A DNA stretch of 64,000 nt from Desmonostoc muscorum LEGE 12446 (lineage in GTDB: Bacteria > Cyanobacteriota > Cyanobacteriia > Cyanobacteriales > Nostocaceae). The stretch lies in contig NZ_JADEXS020000001.1 in the NCBI RefSeq assembly GCF_015207005.2, forward strand, positions 3,162,001 to 3,226,000. Reading direction: 5' to 3'. Each line of letters starts with the position of its first letter. Position 1 is the first letter of the stretch. The notes under the pieces were generated by a model. The model made no database searches, was not told where the DNA came from, and saw only the letters and a program-made list of their open reading frames with translations. The translations under genes and the position numbers were made by a program. Below are positions 57,195 to 64,000 of the stretch, piece after piece.

Positions 57195-57506
57195 TTAGAA
57201 CATACGGAAAGGTTCTGATTCTTCAGTGAAATGGATTGGTAATATAGTTTCGACATTTTCCGGGGGATTGGGAACTATGTAATGGGTGATTACTGTTTCG
57301 GCTTTTACTTGCTCTCCAGCATTAATACCTTCTTCAACGGCTCTTTTTACTTCAGCAACTTGTCCCCGGACGGCGACTACAAAACGACCACTCTCGGCTA
57401 GACCATAATACACCAACGTAACTGCGGCAGATTTCACCATTGCATCTGCTGCGGCTAAGACACTAGGAAAACCTAAAGTTTCAATTACGCCAACCGCCAT
57501 TGGCAT
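57195..57506 (-). CDS. ccmK3: Carboxysome shell protein CcmK3
   Basis: The 103-residue BMC protein MPMAVGVIETLGFPSVLAAA, VTLVYYGLAESGRFVVAVRG and THYIVPNPPENVETILPIHF fits CcmK3. The pore loop reads LAESGR instead of the usual KxGS form, in line with CcmK3 not forming homohexamers and needing CcmK4. It is the first gene of the pair and lies outside the main ccm operon, as is typical. Expected to be a minor shell component. Confidence 0.92.
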   Translation of the reverse strand: MPMAVGVIETLGFPSVLAAADAMVKSAAVTLVYYGLAESGRFVVAVRGQVAEVKRAVEEGINAGEQVKAETVITHYIVPNPPENVETILPIHFTEESEPFRMF

Positions 57507-57866
57507 GGCATCAGCTCCTGGATTAAGGGATAGGCGATATTAATTGTACGTGGGTTTAGTCCCAATTTTGACATTTTGGAAAACTTTCTTTAATGGGGGG
57601 TTGGGGGAGTTGGGAGTGGGGAGTGGGGAGTTATACGATTTTGGATTTGAGATTTTGGATTTTGGATTGAGAATTGCCTTGTGCATCTGGGTTATGTTAA
57701 TCCATCTGTGGCAATCATTTTTCAAATTCCTATTAGAATGTTTTGATAGGGGCTGAATTATGTTTTATGTATTACAAGTAATACTTGAGAATATTTAGTC
57801 TGGTAATTTTGTAGTTGAACAAAATCAGTCATGTTGTAAGTGAGCTAGTACGATAAACTGAGATTT
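57507..57866. other. Spacer upstream of ccmK3 and the hydrolase gene
   Basis: Contains GGGGGTTGGGGGAGTTGGGA (57596-57615) and TTTTGGATTTGAGATTTTGG (57640-57659) units. The rest is AT-rich; it carries the divergent promoters. Confidence 0.6.
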
Positions 57867-58757
57867 ATGTTTCCGAATTTTCTTCCTACAGCAGTTGGGC
57901 AACTAACAGAACCAGCTTCGATCGCACTAGCTCGGAGTATTCAAACAACTGCGATCGCTACGCCTTTAACTAATCAAGCAATTACCACAACCTATGTCAA
58001 GGAAGGGAGTGGTGGAACTCCTATTTTATTAATTCACGGCTTTGATAGTTCTGTATTAGAATTTCGTCGGCTTTTGCCTTTGCTTGCTGGGAATAATGAA
58101 ACATGGGCAGTGGATTTGTTGGGTTTTGGGTTTACAGATAGACTCTCAGGAATTGCTTATAGCCCAACTGCAATTAAAACCCATCTTTATTATTTTTGGA
58201 AAAGCCTGATTAACCAACCTGTAATTTTGGTGGGGGCTTCAATGGGGGGTGCGACGGCAATTGATTTGGCGCTGACTTACCCAGAAGTTATCAAAAAGCT
58301 GGTGTTAATTGATAGTGCTGGGTTGGCGGGTGGTTCACCATTAAGTAAATTCATGTTTCCCCCATTGGATTATTTAGCAACTCAGTTTTTGAGTAATATG
58401 AAGGTGCGCGATCGCGTTTCCCGCATTGGATATAAAAATCAAAGTCTTGCTTCTTTGGATGCTCTATATTGCGGGGCATTACACTTACAAATGCCGAGTT
58501 GGCATCAAGCTTTGATTGCTTTCACTAAAAGTGGTGGTTATAGTGCTTTTAGATTTAAGATACTATCACAAATAGTGCAACAGACACTAATTTTATGGGG
58601 CGATTCCGATAAAATTTTGGGTACTAAGGATGCCACGAGATTTAAAAGAGCAATTCCACAAAGTACCCTCGTTTGGATTCAAGATTGTGGACACTTACCT
58701 CACTTAGAACAACCACAAATCACTGCCCAGCATATTTTAAACTTTTGTAATGAATGA
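57867..58757 (+). CDS. Alpha/beta hydrolase
   Basis: The 296-residue protein has the oxyanion loop LLIHGFDSSVLEFRRLLPLL, the nucleophile serine in ILVGASMGGATAIDLALTYP, the aspartate in LILWGDSDKIL and the histidine in QDCGHLPHLEQPQ, so the catalytic triad is complete. The substrate is not known; in cyanobacteria close relatives are annotated as general hydrolases. The N-terminus MFPNFLPTAVGQLTEPASIA has no signal peptide, so it acts in the cytosol. Frame and length are normal. Confidence 0.85.
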   Translation: MFPNFLPTAVGQLTEPASIALARSIQTTAIATPLTNQAITTTYVKEGSGGTPILLIHGFDSSVLEFRRLLPLLAGNNETWAVDLLGFGFTDRLSGIAYSPTAIKTHLYYFWKSLINQPVILVGASMGGATAIDLALTYPEVIKKLVLIDSAGLAGGSPLSKFMFPPLDYLATQFLSNMKVRDRVSRIGYKNQSLASLDALYCGALHLQMPSWHQALIAFTKSGGYSAFRFKILSQIVQQTLILWGDSDKILGTKDATRFKRAIPQSTLVWIQDCGHLPHLEQPQITAQHILNFCNE

Positions 58758-58764
58758 TATTAAG

Positions 58765-59118
58765 TCATAAGTGATTCTCTCTAATAGTTTCAACCATTGC
58801 TTTCCAATCTTGTGCATGGTAAATAAATTTACTTATAACTTTAATTTTTCTACCGTTTTGAAATATATAAAGACTATCATTTTCTATCAATAAGTCTTTA
58901 TAGTTATCAAAGCGATATTTTACAAAACTTATCCCTACCAAATTCTTTGTCGCAATCTCTGTTGCATAGACAAAACATACCAAATTTTGTAGTACCAAAA
59001 CAGACCATACTATTTGCACAATAGCAGATAAAGACCATGCTGTAGGGGCACAGCAACGCTGTGCCCTTACGAAAGATATGGTTTTTAAACTTATCCATAT
59101 TTGGTATTTATATTTCAA
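58765..59118 (-). pseudogene. Probable gene remnant disrupted by a palindromic repeat
   Basis: The last 65 codons (KNLVGISFVKYRFDNYKDLL, then IENDSLYIFQNGRKIKVISK and FIYHAQDWKAMVETIRENHL) look like a real protein end. The first 45 codons of this 117-codon frame are read through a GTAGGGGCACAGC palindrome (59042-59070) flanked by ACCAT/ATGGT sequence, and are not protein-like. The original 5' end seems lost or displaced. The overlapping frame 58907-59098 is no better. Confidence 0.4.
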
Positions 59119-59217
59119 TATGATTTGTCACGAAAAATATGACATGAGCGCCTAACGCATGGTGTTATGTGGGGGTGCGTTATGCGAAAGCCGTAACACA
59201 CCCTACCTTTTGATTTA

Positions 59218-59823
59218 CTAGTCAAGTAACCACATCTGATTTGAACCATCAGCAGACTCATCTGGTTGATTTTGAGCTAATTTTTCGGATGAGCGATGTG
59301 ATTTTTTGTAGTTAAGTGGATTGTAGTGTTCTTTTATTGGTTTTATAGCACTAGTTTCTTTAACAACAAGTTTAGATTTATCTTCAGCCGTTTGTTTTAA
59401 AGCATTAATTTCTTCTATAAGCTGGGAATTTGCTTCTGCAAGTTGCAGTGCTGTTTTTTTTGTTTCGTCAAGTTCTTTTGTTAGCTGTTCTGCTATGGTT
59501 TTTTGTTCAGAGGCTAATGTTGTTTGTCTAGATAATTTTGATTTCAAATCAGTAATTTCTTGTTCTAGGGAAGCTTCTTTTTGATGACTTTTTTCTAGAT
59601 TACTTGTCAAGTCTTTGATAGTTACTTCTAAATCAGCTTTAGTGGGATTTGTGCGCCTATTAGTAGTTGGTTCGGGTGTTTGTGGCGAGGATTCTTCATC
59701 AGTTGCAGCGTCTTCTTGAGTAATTTCTTCTGCTGAAACTTCGATCGCAGAGTCATCTTCTGGGGATGTAATTTTTTGCGCCTCTTGTTGTAGTAAATCC
59801 GATAGACTTTGTTTCTTAGCCAT
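59218..59823 (-). CDS. mcdB: Coiled-coil protein, candidate McdB (carboxysome positioning)
   Basis: The 201-residue protein starts [17 protein letters not shown], has an acidic, disordered N-terminal region (residues 20-65), a long coiled coil (about 66-150, LEVTIKDLTSNLEKSHQKEA and onward) and a polar end that closes with NQMWLLD. A conserved C-terminal tryptophan is the hallmark of McdB proteins, which link carboxysomes to the ParA-type ATPase McdA. Its start overlaps the stop of the ParA gene (TAATG), with GGAGAAAA as ribosome-binding site, so they are co-translated. ccmK3-ccmK4 lie 1.7 kb away. The assignment is inference. Confidence 0.55.
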   Translation of the reverse strand: MAKKQSLSDLLQQEAQKITSPEDDSAIEVSAEEITQEDAATDEESSPQTPEPTTNRRTNPTKADLEVTIKDLTSNLEKSHQKEASLEQEITDLKSKLSRQTTLASEQKTIAEQLTKELDETKKTALQLAEANSQLIEEINALKQTAEDKSKLVVKETSAIKPIKEHYNPLNYKKSHRSSEKLAQNQPDESADGSNQMWLLD

Positions 59824-60455
59824 TATTTTCTCCAATCACGCTGTAGTTCATCAGCTGCGCGGCGATAGTCTAACTCCGCCTCCCGCGCATTTCCTCCTCG
59901 CCATTGAGTAATTGCTACACCTTCAAGCGCGGCTCGTTCATGAGCTTTGTAGGCACGGATCAAGGTATTAAAAGCAGGAATACCTAGTCGAGTGAGAGTG
60001 TTTTTTGCTTCTAGTGCTTCCCCCAAGCTGCGCGTATCGACTTTGGTGAGCAATACCCGATGGGGAGTTCCCAAGGGGATGACGGCTTCCTTAACTGTTT
60101 CCACGAGGACAGCTAAATCCATTGCAGACGGGGGTGTAGGCAAAACTAGATAATCTGCGATCGCAACTACCGCCACTAATGCTTCAGAGCGCAGTGCGGG
60201 AGGCGTATCCACCACTACTAAATCGTAACCTTTTATCTTTCCTAAATCACCTAAAAGTGTCGGATCTGTTTCTTGAGATAAATCAAATCCCATTCCTTGC
60301 TGACTACGCCCGAACCACCAACTGGCGGAACCTTGAATATCTGCGTCAATCAGCAACACCTTTTTTTTCTTCGCAAAGTTTGCAGCCAGGTTGATTGCGG
60401 TAGTCGTTTTACCGACTCCTCCTTTACCGTTGAGAATAGCGATGATTTTGGGCAC
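59823..60455 (-). CDS. mcdA: ParA-type ATPase, candidate McdA
   Basis: The 210-residue protein begins at GTG 60455 ([20 protein letters not shown]), contains the deviant Walker [24 protein letters not shown] and [20 protein letters not shown]. It is a short ParA of the McdA/MinD-like class. The longer frame to 60560 reads GGGGAGT repeats and was rejected. In cyanobacteria such ParA proteins position carboxysomes on the nucleoid (McdA type 2). Partner: the downstream coiled-coil gene. Partition of a plasmid is unlikely because no parS-like array or ParB is seen. Confidence 0.65.
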   Translation of the reverse strand: MPKIIAILNGKGGVGKTTTAINLAANFAKKKKVLLIDADIQGSASWWFGRSQQGMGFDLSQETDPTLLGDLGKIKGYDLVVVDTPPALRSEALVAVVAIADYLVLPTPPSAMDLAVLVETVKEAVIPLGTPHRVLLTKVDTRSLGEALEAKNTLTRLGIPAFNTLIRAYKAHERAALEGVAITQWRGGNAREAELDYRRAADELQRDWRK

Positions 60456-60560
60456 TGCTTTAGGTAGGAAAAGGGAGTGGGGGGTGGGGAGTGGGGAGTC
60501 GGGGGATGAGGGAGATGAGGGAGATAACCAATACCCAATGCCCCATGCCTCATGCCCCAT
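60456..60560. repeat. GGGGAGTGGGG and CCCCATGCC units
   Basis: GTGGGGGGTGGGGAGTGGGG (60477-60496) and CAATGCCCCATGCCTCATGC (60536-60555) fill the gap between the ParA gene and the P450 gene and create false N-terminal extensions in both. Confidence 0.8.
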
Positions 60561-60660
60561 TTCCTACTCCTTAATGATGAATATACCGCTTTGTGTGACC
60601 CTCAATCACACAAAAACTCGTAACAATAAAATTCATAAGCCATTAATTCCACAAATTTCT

Positions 60661-62043
60661 ATGACAGCAACTTACAACCTACCTGATGGGCCTCAAATAC
60701 CGCGCTGGCTGCGGATGGTCAAGTTTATTAGTCAGCCTGTAAAATATGTGGATGATTTTGCCAAAATCTATGGTGATACTTTCACCATTAAGAGTAGTCG
60801 CTCAGATAATGCTCTTGTGTATTTTAGTAAACCCGAAGCACTGGAGCAGATTTTTACATCTGATTTGAGTTCTTTTGAGGTTGGCAGGGGAAATATTGGG
60901 CTAAGATTTTTACTTGGCGATCGCTCTTTTATGTTATCAGATGGGGATCGCCACCAGCGCCAACGGCAATTATTAGCTCCTCCTTTTCATGGGGAAAGAA
61001 TGCGGGCTTACGGCGAGGATATCCGTAAAATAACACAACAGGTGAGTCATGAATGGCAGGTTGACAAGCCTTTTAAAATCCGTGAGTCGATGCAAGAAAT
61101 CACTTTGCGTGTTATTCTGCGGGTTGTGTTTGGTTTGGAAGAAGGAGAGCGGTTTGAGGAACTAAGGCGATCGCTAAGTGATTTACTAGATTTCATCACT
61201 TCCCCTTTAATGTCTAGCGCCTTCTTTTTCCGGTTTATGCAAAAAGATTTCGGCAAATGGAGTCCCTGGGGTTGGATTCTCCAACAACAGCAAAAAATCG
61301 ATCGATTAATTTATACTCTACTTCGGGAACGTCGCGCCCAATCTGCTCAAAATCGCCAAGATATCCTCAGTTTGATGATGGCTGCTCGTTATGACGATGG
61401 TCAAGGGATGTCAGATAAAGAATTGCACGACGAATTAATGACACTGCTAGTTGCGGGACATGAAACTACTGCTTCGGCGTTGACATGGGCATTTTACTGG
61501 ATTGATTATTTACCAGAGGTGCGTGAGAAGTTGTTAAAAGAACTCGACACTGTTGGTGTTAATCCAGATTTAAGTACCATTGCTAAATTGCCTTATTTAA
61601 CAGCAGTTTGCCAAGAAACATTGCGAATTTACCCAATTGCCATGAATGCTTTCTTGCGGATTGTGAAAAACCCAATTGAAATTACAGGTTACAAATTGCC
61701 ACAGGGCACGTTAATTCTCCCCAGTATTTATTTAGCGCATCATCGTGAAGAAGTTTATCCAGAATCCAAAAAGTTCAAACCAGAACGATTTTTAGAAAGA
61801 CAATATTCACCATACGAATATTTACCGTTTGGTGGCGGTAATCGTCGCTGTATTGGTATGGCATTTGCTCAGTATGAAATGAAAATTGTCTTGGCAACTA
61901 TTGTGTCAGAATTTCAATTATCTCTAACGAACAAACGTCCAGTGCTTCCTGTGCGCCGCGGTTTAACTGTCGCCGCACCCGCTGGAATGCGGATGATTGC
62001 AACACCTCAAGTAAAACTGGCGAATACACCAGCGCTGGTTTAA
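60661..62043 (+). CDS. Cytochrome P450 (CYP110-like)
   Basis: The 460-residue protein has the oxygen-binding I-helix LLVAGHETTASALTWAFYW, the ExxR motif ETLRIYP and the heme-binding PFGGGNRRCIGMAFAQYE with the proximal cysteine. The PDGPQIPRWLRMVKFI start is typical of cyanobacterial CYP110, which hydroxylate fatty acids or terpenoids. The start 60661 was chosen; the open frame to 60391 covers repeat sequence and overlaps the ParA gene. No ferredoxin reductase is adjacent. Confidence 0.92.
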   Translation: MTATYNLPDGPQIPRWLRMVKFISQPVKYVDDFAKIYGDTFTIKSSRSDNALVYFSKPEALEQIFTSDLSSFEVGRGNIGLRFLLGDRSFMLSDGDRHQRQRQLLAPPFHGERMRAYGEDIRKITQQVSHEWQVDKPFKIRESMQEITLRVILRVVFGLEEGERFEELRRSLSDLLDFITSPLMSSAFFFRFMQKDFGKWSPWGWILQQQQKIDRLIYTLLRERRAQSAQNRQDILSLMMAARYDDGQGMSDKELHDELMTLLVAGHETTASALTWAFYWIDYLPEVREKLLKELDTVGVNPDLSTIAKLPYLTAVCQETLRIYPIAMNAFLRIVKNPIEITGYKLPQGTLILPSIYLAHHREEVYPESKKFKPERFLERQYSPYEYLPFGGGNRRCIGMAFAQYEMKIVLATIVSEFQLSLTNKRPVLPVRRGLTVAAPAGMRMIATPQVKLANTPALV

Positions 62044-62046
62044 GTT

Positions 62047-62078
62047 ATTAGGTTGGGCATTAAAATACCCAACCTAAT
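62047..62078. terminator. Hairpin between convergent P450 and acetyltransferase genes
   Basis: ATTAGGTTGGG, a 10-nt loop and CCCAACCTAAT form an 11-bp perfect stem directly after the P450 stop. It sits in the 38 bp between two convergent stops and most likely terminates both transcripts. Confidence 0.8.
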
Positions 62079-62081
62079 AGC

Positions 62082-62690
62082 TTAATGTTGAACTACTTCA
62101 ATAGAGAGTTGAATTTCTTGCTGAGATGCGAGTTTTTCATAATGTTCTTTGTCGCGGTATTTAATTGTTCTCATGGGTTGATTGCCAACAATTGCTAAAG
62201 GTTCAACATTAGCAGTGACAACCGTACCAGCCGCTACAATTGCACCATCTCCAATGGAAACTCCCGGAATAATTAAGACATTTCCAGCAATCCAAACATT
62301 GCGACCGATAATAACAGGTTTATGAATGTAAACATTATGTTCATAGGGCAAATCATTACTTTGATAGTCGTGATTTGCCGAGAGAATGACAACATTAAAT
62401 CCAAGTGTTGTGTTGTCACCAATTGTAATTCCGCCACGTCCATCTAAGATGACATCTTGACCAATGTAGACTTTATTTCCCAGAGATACATTTTGGGGAT
62501 GTTCAATTCTCACGTCTCGCTTAAATCGTAGACCTGAGCCACAAAATTTTAACTTATTTTTGAGTTCTTGATGTTTATACCGCCTGATTTTACTTTCTAG
62601 GTAGTCTCCCCATAGTACCAAACGAGGTACTAACCGTTGTTCAAATAGTCGCTCTAATTTATTGGTAATTTTGTCTTTGATTTGTTTCAT
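62082..62690 (-). CDS. Hexapeptide-repeat acyltransferase
   Basis: The 202-residue protein has a left-handed beta-helix of hexapeptides (DVILDGRGGITIGDNTTLGF, HKPVIIGRNVWIAGNVLIIP, GVSIGDGAIVAAGTVVTANV) and the catalytic histidine in VILSANHDYQ. It belongs to the maltose/galactoside O-acetyltransferase group. Its acceptor sugar is not known. Residues 1-45 are a charged helical extension. Nothing suggests an operon. Confidence 0.85.
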   Translation of the reverse strand: MKQIKDKITNKLERLFEQRLVPRLVLWGDYLESKIRRYKHQELKNKLKFCGSGLRFKRDVRIEHPQNVSLGNKVYIGQDVILDGRGGITIGDNTTLGFNVVILSANHDYQSNDLPYEHNVYIHKPVIIGRNVWIAGNVLIIPGVSIGDGAIVAAGTVVTANVEPLAIVGNQPMRTIKYRDKEHYEKLASQQEIQLSIEVVQH

Positions 62691-62839
62691 AAAACCTCAC
62701 GGAAGTTTGACAAATCTCTGGTTTTAACCCAGGAAGGGAAAAGGAAGCGGGAATTTGGTACATGTCACATTTATTAGGTTTCCCCAATAACAGTATTTTC
62801 TCTCGCGTGAGTACCGTTTCTTTAAAAGTGGATTGGGCA

Positions 62840-62860
62840 AACCCTATTAAGGATTGAAAC
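62840..62860 (+). repeat. Lone CRISPR-repeat-like 3' half
   Basis: AACCCTATTAAGGATTGAAAC resembles the 3' half of a cyanobacterial CRISPR repeat (as I recall it, a form ending CCCTATTAGGGATTGAAAC) with two mismatches. It occurs once, with no second repeat or spacer, so it is not an array. Confidence 0.3.
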
Positions 62861-62878
62861 GAGCAGGAATTTTCCAAA

Positions 62879-63304
62879 ATGATCCCTGGAACACCCATTA
62901 ATAAAATGTATATCGAATTACTCAAATCTTTTCCTCCTCGTCCTATCACTTCCGAGGAAGAATTCCTGGCTACACAAAAAGTGATTGATTCCTTGATTGA
63001 TAAAGGTCAATTAACACTAGATGAACAAGACTATCTCAATGTTTTAGGTACTTTGGTTTATGAGTACGAGCAAAAATATCATTCTATACCTGATATTCAT
63101 GGTGTAGAATTACTCCAAGCATTGATAGCCGAATTTGATTTACAACAAAAAGACTTAATTCCTATATTTAAAACTGAGTCGATTGTATCTGAAGTCTTAA
63201 GTGGACAACGCCAGCTGACAGTTAACCATATTGGGAAACTCGCGGAGTTTTTTAACATTTCTCCTGCTGCATTTTTTGAGTCAGTGTTGAGAAAGAAAGT
63301 TTGA
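62879..63304 (+). CDS. HigA-like helix-turn-helix antitoxin
   Basis: The 141-residue protein has ITSEEEFLATQKVIDSLID, a helical middle (ELLQALIAEFDLQQKDLIPI) and a helix-turn-helix IGKLAEFFNISPAAFF. This is the HigA/XRE antitoxin type found in cyanobacteria. The usual toxin gene (higB) upstream is not present: only 188 bp separate it from the acetyltransferase, and a short frame there has no HigB motif. It may be an orphan antitoxin or regulator. Confidence 0.7.
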   Translation: MIPGTPINKMYIELLKSFPPRPITSEEEFLATQKVIDSLIDKGQLTLDEQDYLNVLGTLVYEYEQKYHSIPDIHGVELLQALIAEFDLQQKDLIPIFKTESIVSEVLSGQRQLTVNHIGKLAEFFNISPAAFFESVLRKKV

Positions 63305-63388
63305 GTAAAACTGATAACCACTTTATAGCCAAAGTTTTTGTTCAAAAGGCGCTTTAGGGTTGATAATCGGTTTTTTAAAGGTCTTAAA

Positions 63389-63814
63389 TTAATCTTTTAT
63401 TTGCTCACTCATCCGCTGTTCCAGCACTTCCAATAACCCATCCACATCTTTACCAGCTTGCTCAAAACAAATCGGTGGCGCAGGTTCCGGTGCAAACTGA
63501 ATTAACTTAATTTCACCCTTCCCAATCCCAATCATCACAACTTCTATTTCTGGTTTATGATTCTCGATAATTCCCAAAATTTCTTGCAGCCGATTTTCAA
63601 CTTTATCATTTAATTTTTCTATCTGTTCTTTCGGACAATAAACAAAATGCGGCTTTGGTTGCAAATCAATACCAACAGTACCTTGACTGTCACCATTTGC
63701 TAACCACAATCCCCAAAATAGCGCCGCCAATTCTTGCTGATTTGCTTTCACAAACTTATCCAACTGGCGACGCCACTTGTTATCTCCTGTTTCCGGCTGA
63801 CTGCTACCAAACAT
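63389..63814 (-). CDS. Conserved cyanobacterial protein, candidate CcmS carboxysome chaperone
   Basis: The 141-residue protein MFGSSQPETGDNKWRRQLDK, AALFWGLWLANGDSQGTVGI, DLQPKPHFVYCPKEQIEKLN and EVVMIGIGKGEIKLIQF is conserved in beta-cyanobacteria. I recall it as the family named CcmS, a chaperone that binds CcmK1 during carboxysome assembly; this is from memory and not verified. The frame opens at 63907 through TAATTCG repeat units, so MFGSSQ at 63814 was chosen (an ATG also lies at 63817). Confidence 0.5.
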   Translation of the reverse strand: MFGSSQPETGDNKWRRQLDKFVKANQQELAALFWGLWLANGDSQGTVGIDLQPKPHFVYCPKEQIEKLNDKVENRLQEILGIIENHKPEIEVVMIGIGKGEIKLIQFAPEPAPPICFEQAGKDVDGLLEVLEQRMSEQIKD

Positions 63815-64000
63815 CATAAATAATTCGTAATTCGTAATTCGTAATTCGTAATTAACATATTTAGAAATAGATCTTTCAAGATGGCAGGACTTACGCAACT
63901 GGCACAAATAGCGGGCAGGGCGCAGCCCTGACAGGCGACAATTTAAATCAAACCAAGCACATAAGAATACTTGGGCGTTTCAGTTGCTGAATTAAATAAT
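63815..64000. repeat. TAATTCG tandem repeats and GC-rich fragment at the window end
   Basis: Four TAATTCG units (63821-63852) mark the start region of the CcmS-like gene, and GCGGGCAGGGCGCAGCCCTG at 63911-63930 is a short repeat. The last 70 bp hold nothing recognisable. Confidence 0.7.

Noticed and set aside
59823..60560. Extended ParA start at 60560
   Set aside because: The first 35 codons translate GGGGAGT repeats; GTG 60455 gives the family N-terminus.
60391..60660. 90 extra N-terminal residues on the cytochrome P450
   Set aside because: They overlap the ParA gene and repeats; ATG 60661 begins the family sequence.
62761..62859. 32-codon plus-strand ORF before the HigA-like gene, considered as a HigB remnant
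   Set aside because: Only a very weak resemblance (VDWANPIKD) and none of the HigB core motifs.
62840..62860. A CRISPR array
   Set aside because: Only one repeat-like sequence is present; no spacers and no cas genes in the window.

Overview
The window comes from a filamentous, most likely heterocyst-forming cyanobacterium of the Nostoc/Anabaena group. The evidence is an allophycocyanin ApcD gene, paired carboxysome shell genes ccmK3-ccmK4, cyanobacteria-only families (DUF3038/DUF4335, a HetZ-related protein), very frequent GCGATCGC (HIP1) octamers, and intergenic spaces filled with families of short tandem and inverted repeats built on GGGGACT, GGGCATT, AATCCAAA and GAATTCA units. Base composition is moderately AT-rich. 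No rRNA, tRNA, CRISPR array or intact transposase was recognised.

Layout. 1-9 kb: 5'-part of glutathione reductase (cut by the window edge), a FecR-domain secreted protein with ten 33-bp repeats, a predicted outer-membrane barrel protein, a 3-mercaptopyruvate-type sulfurtransferase, an MnmC-like methyltransferase and a CheY/HD-GYP regulator. 9-16 kb: glmU facing a ureD-ureA-ureB operon that lacks ureC; a methyltransferase gene, an internally deleted copy of it, and between the two a radical SAM gene overlapping a predicted methyltransferase; then a HicB/HicA remnant. 16-21.5 kb: a two-gene unit (HEPN-like small protein plus an 889-aa protein carrying two different P-loop ATPase domains) just downstream of groES-groEL, which has a textbook CIRCE operator. 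21.5-31 kb: thioredoxin-like ferredoxin, NarL-type regulator, NIL-domain protein, an Rpn-family nuclease gene broken by one stop codon, asnS, small conserved proteins, an RsbW-type kinase, rlmD and apcD. 31-45 kb: a hydrophobic small protein, a Doc-type toxin pair, purL, purF, a Uma2 protein, an ABC permease, apt, DUF3038/DUF4335 and an FHA-fused class A penicillin-binding protein. 45-56 kb: a repeat-rich secreted protein, lspA, bioY, the pstSCAB phosphate transporter behind a Pho box, a Crp-family regulator, a GspE-N-like protein and a HetZ-related protein. 56-64 kb: ccmK3-ccmK4, an alpha/beta hydrolase, a ParA/coiled-coil pair that looks like the carboxysome positioning system McdAB, a cytochrome P450, an acetyltransferase, an orphan HigA-like antitoxin and a probable CcmS carboxysome chaperone.

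How the genes fit together. Most of the window is housekeeping: purine synthesis (purL, purF, apt), cell wall (glmU, PBP), protein folding (groESL), phosphate uptake (pst) and light harvesting (apcD). The last 7 kb gather several carboxysome accessory functions. The most promising undescribed system is the HEPN-like/KGGVGR-ATPase pair at 16.2-19.3 kb, which has the architecture of an anti-phage or other conflict module; this is inference from domain make-up. A second theme is invasion of coding sequence by the intergenic repeat families, seen inside purL and inside the MnmC-like gene.
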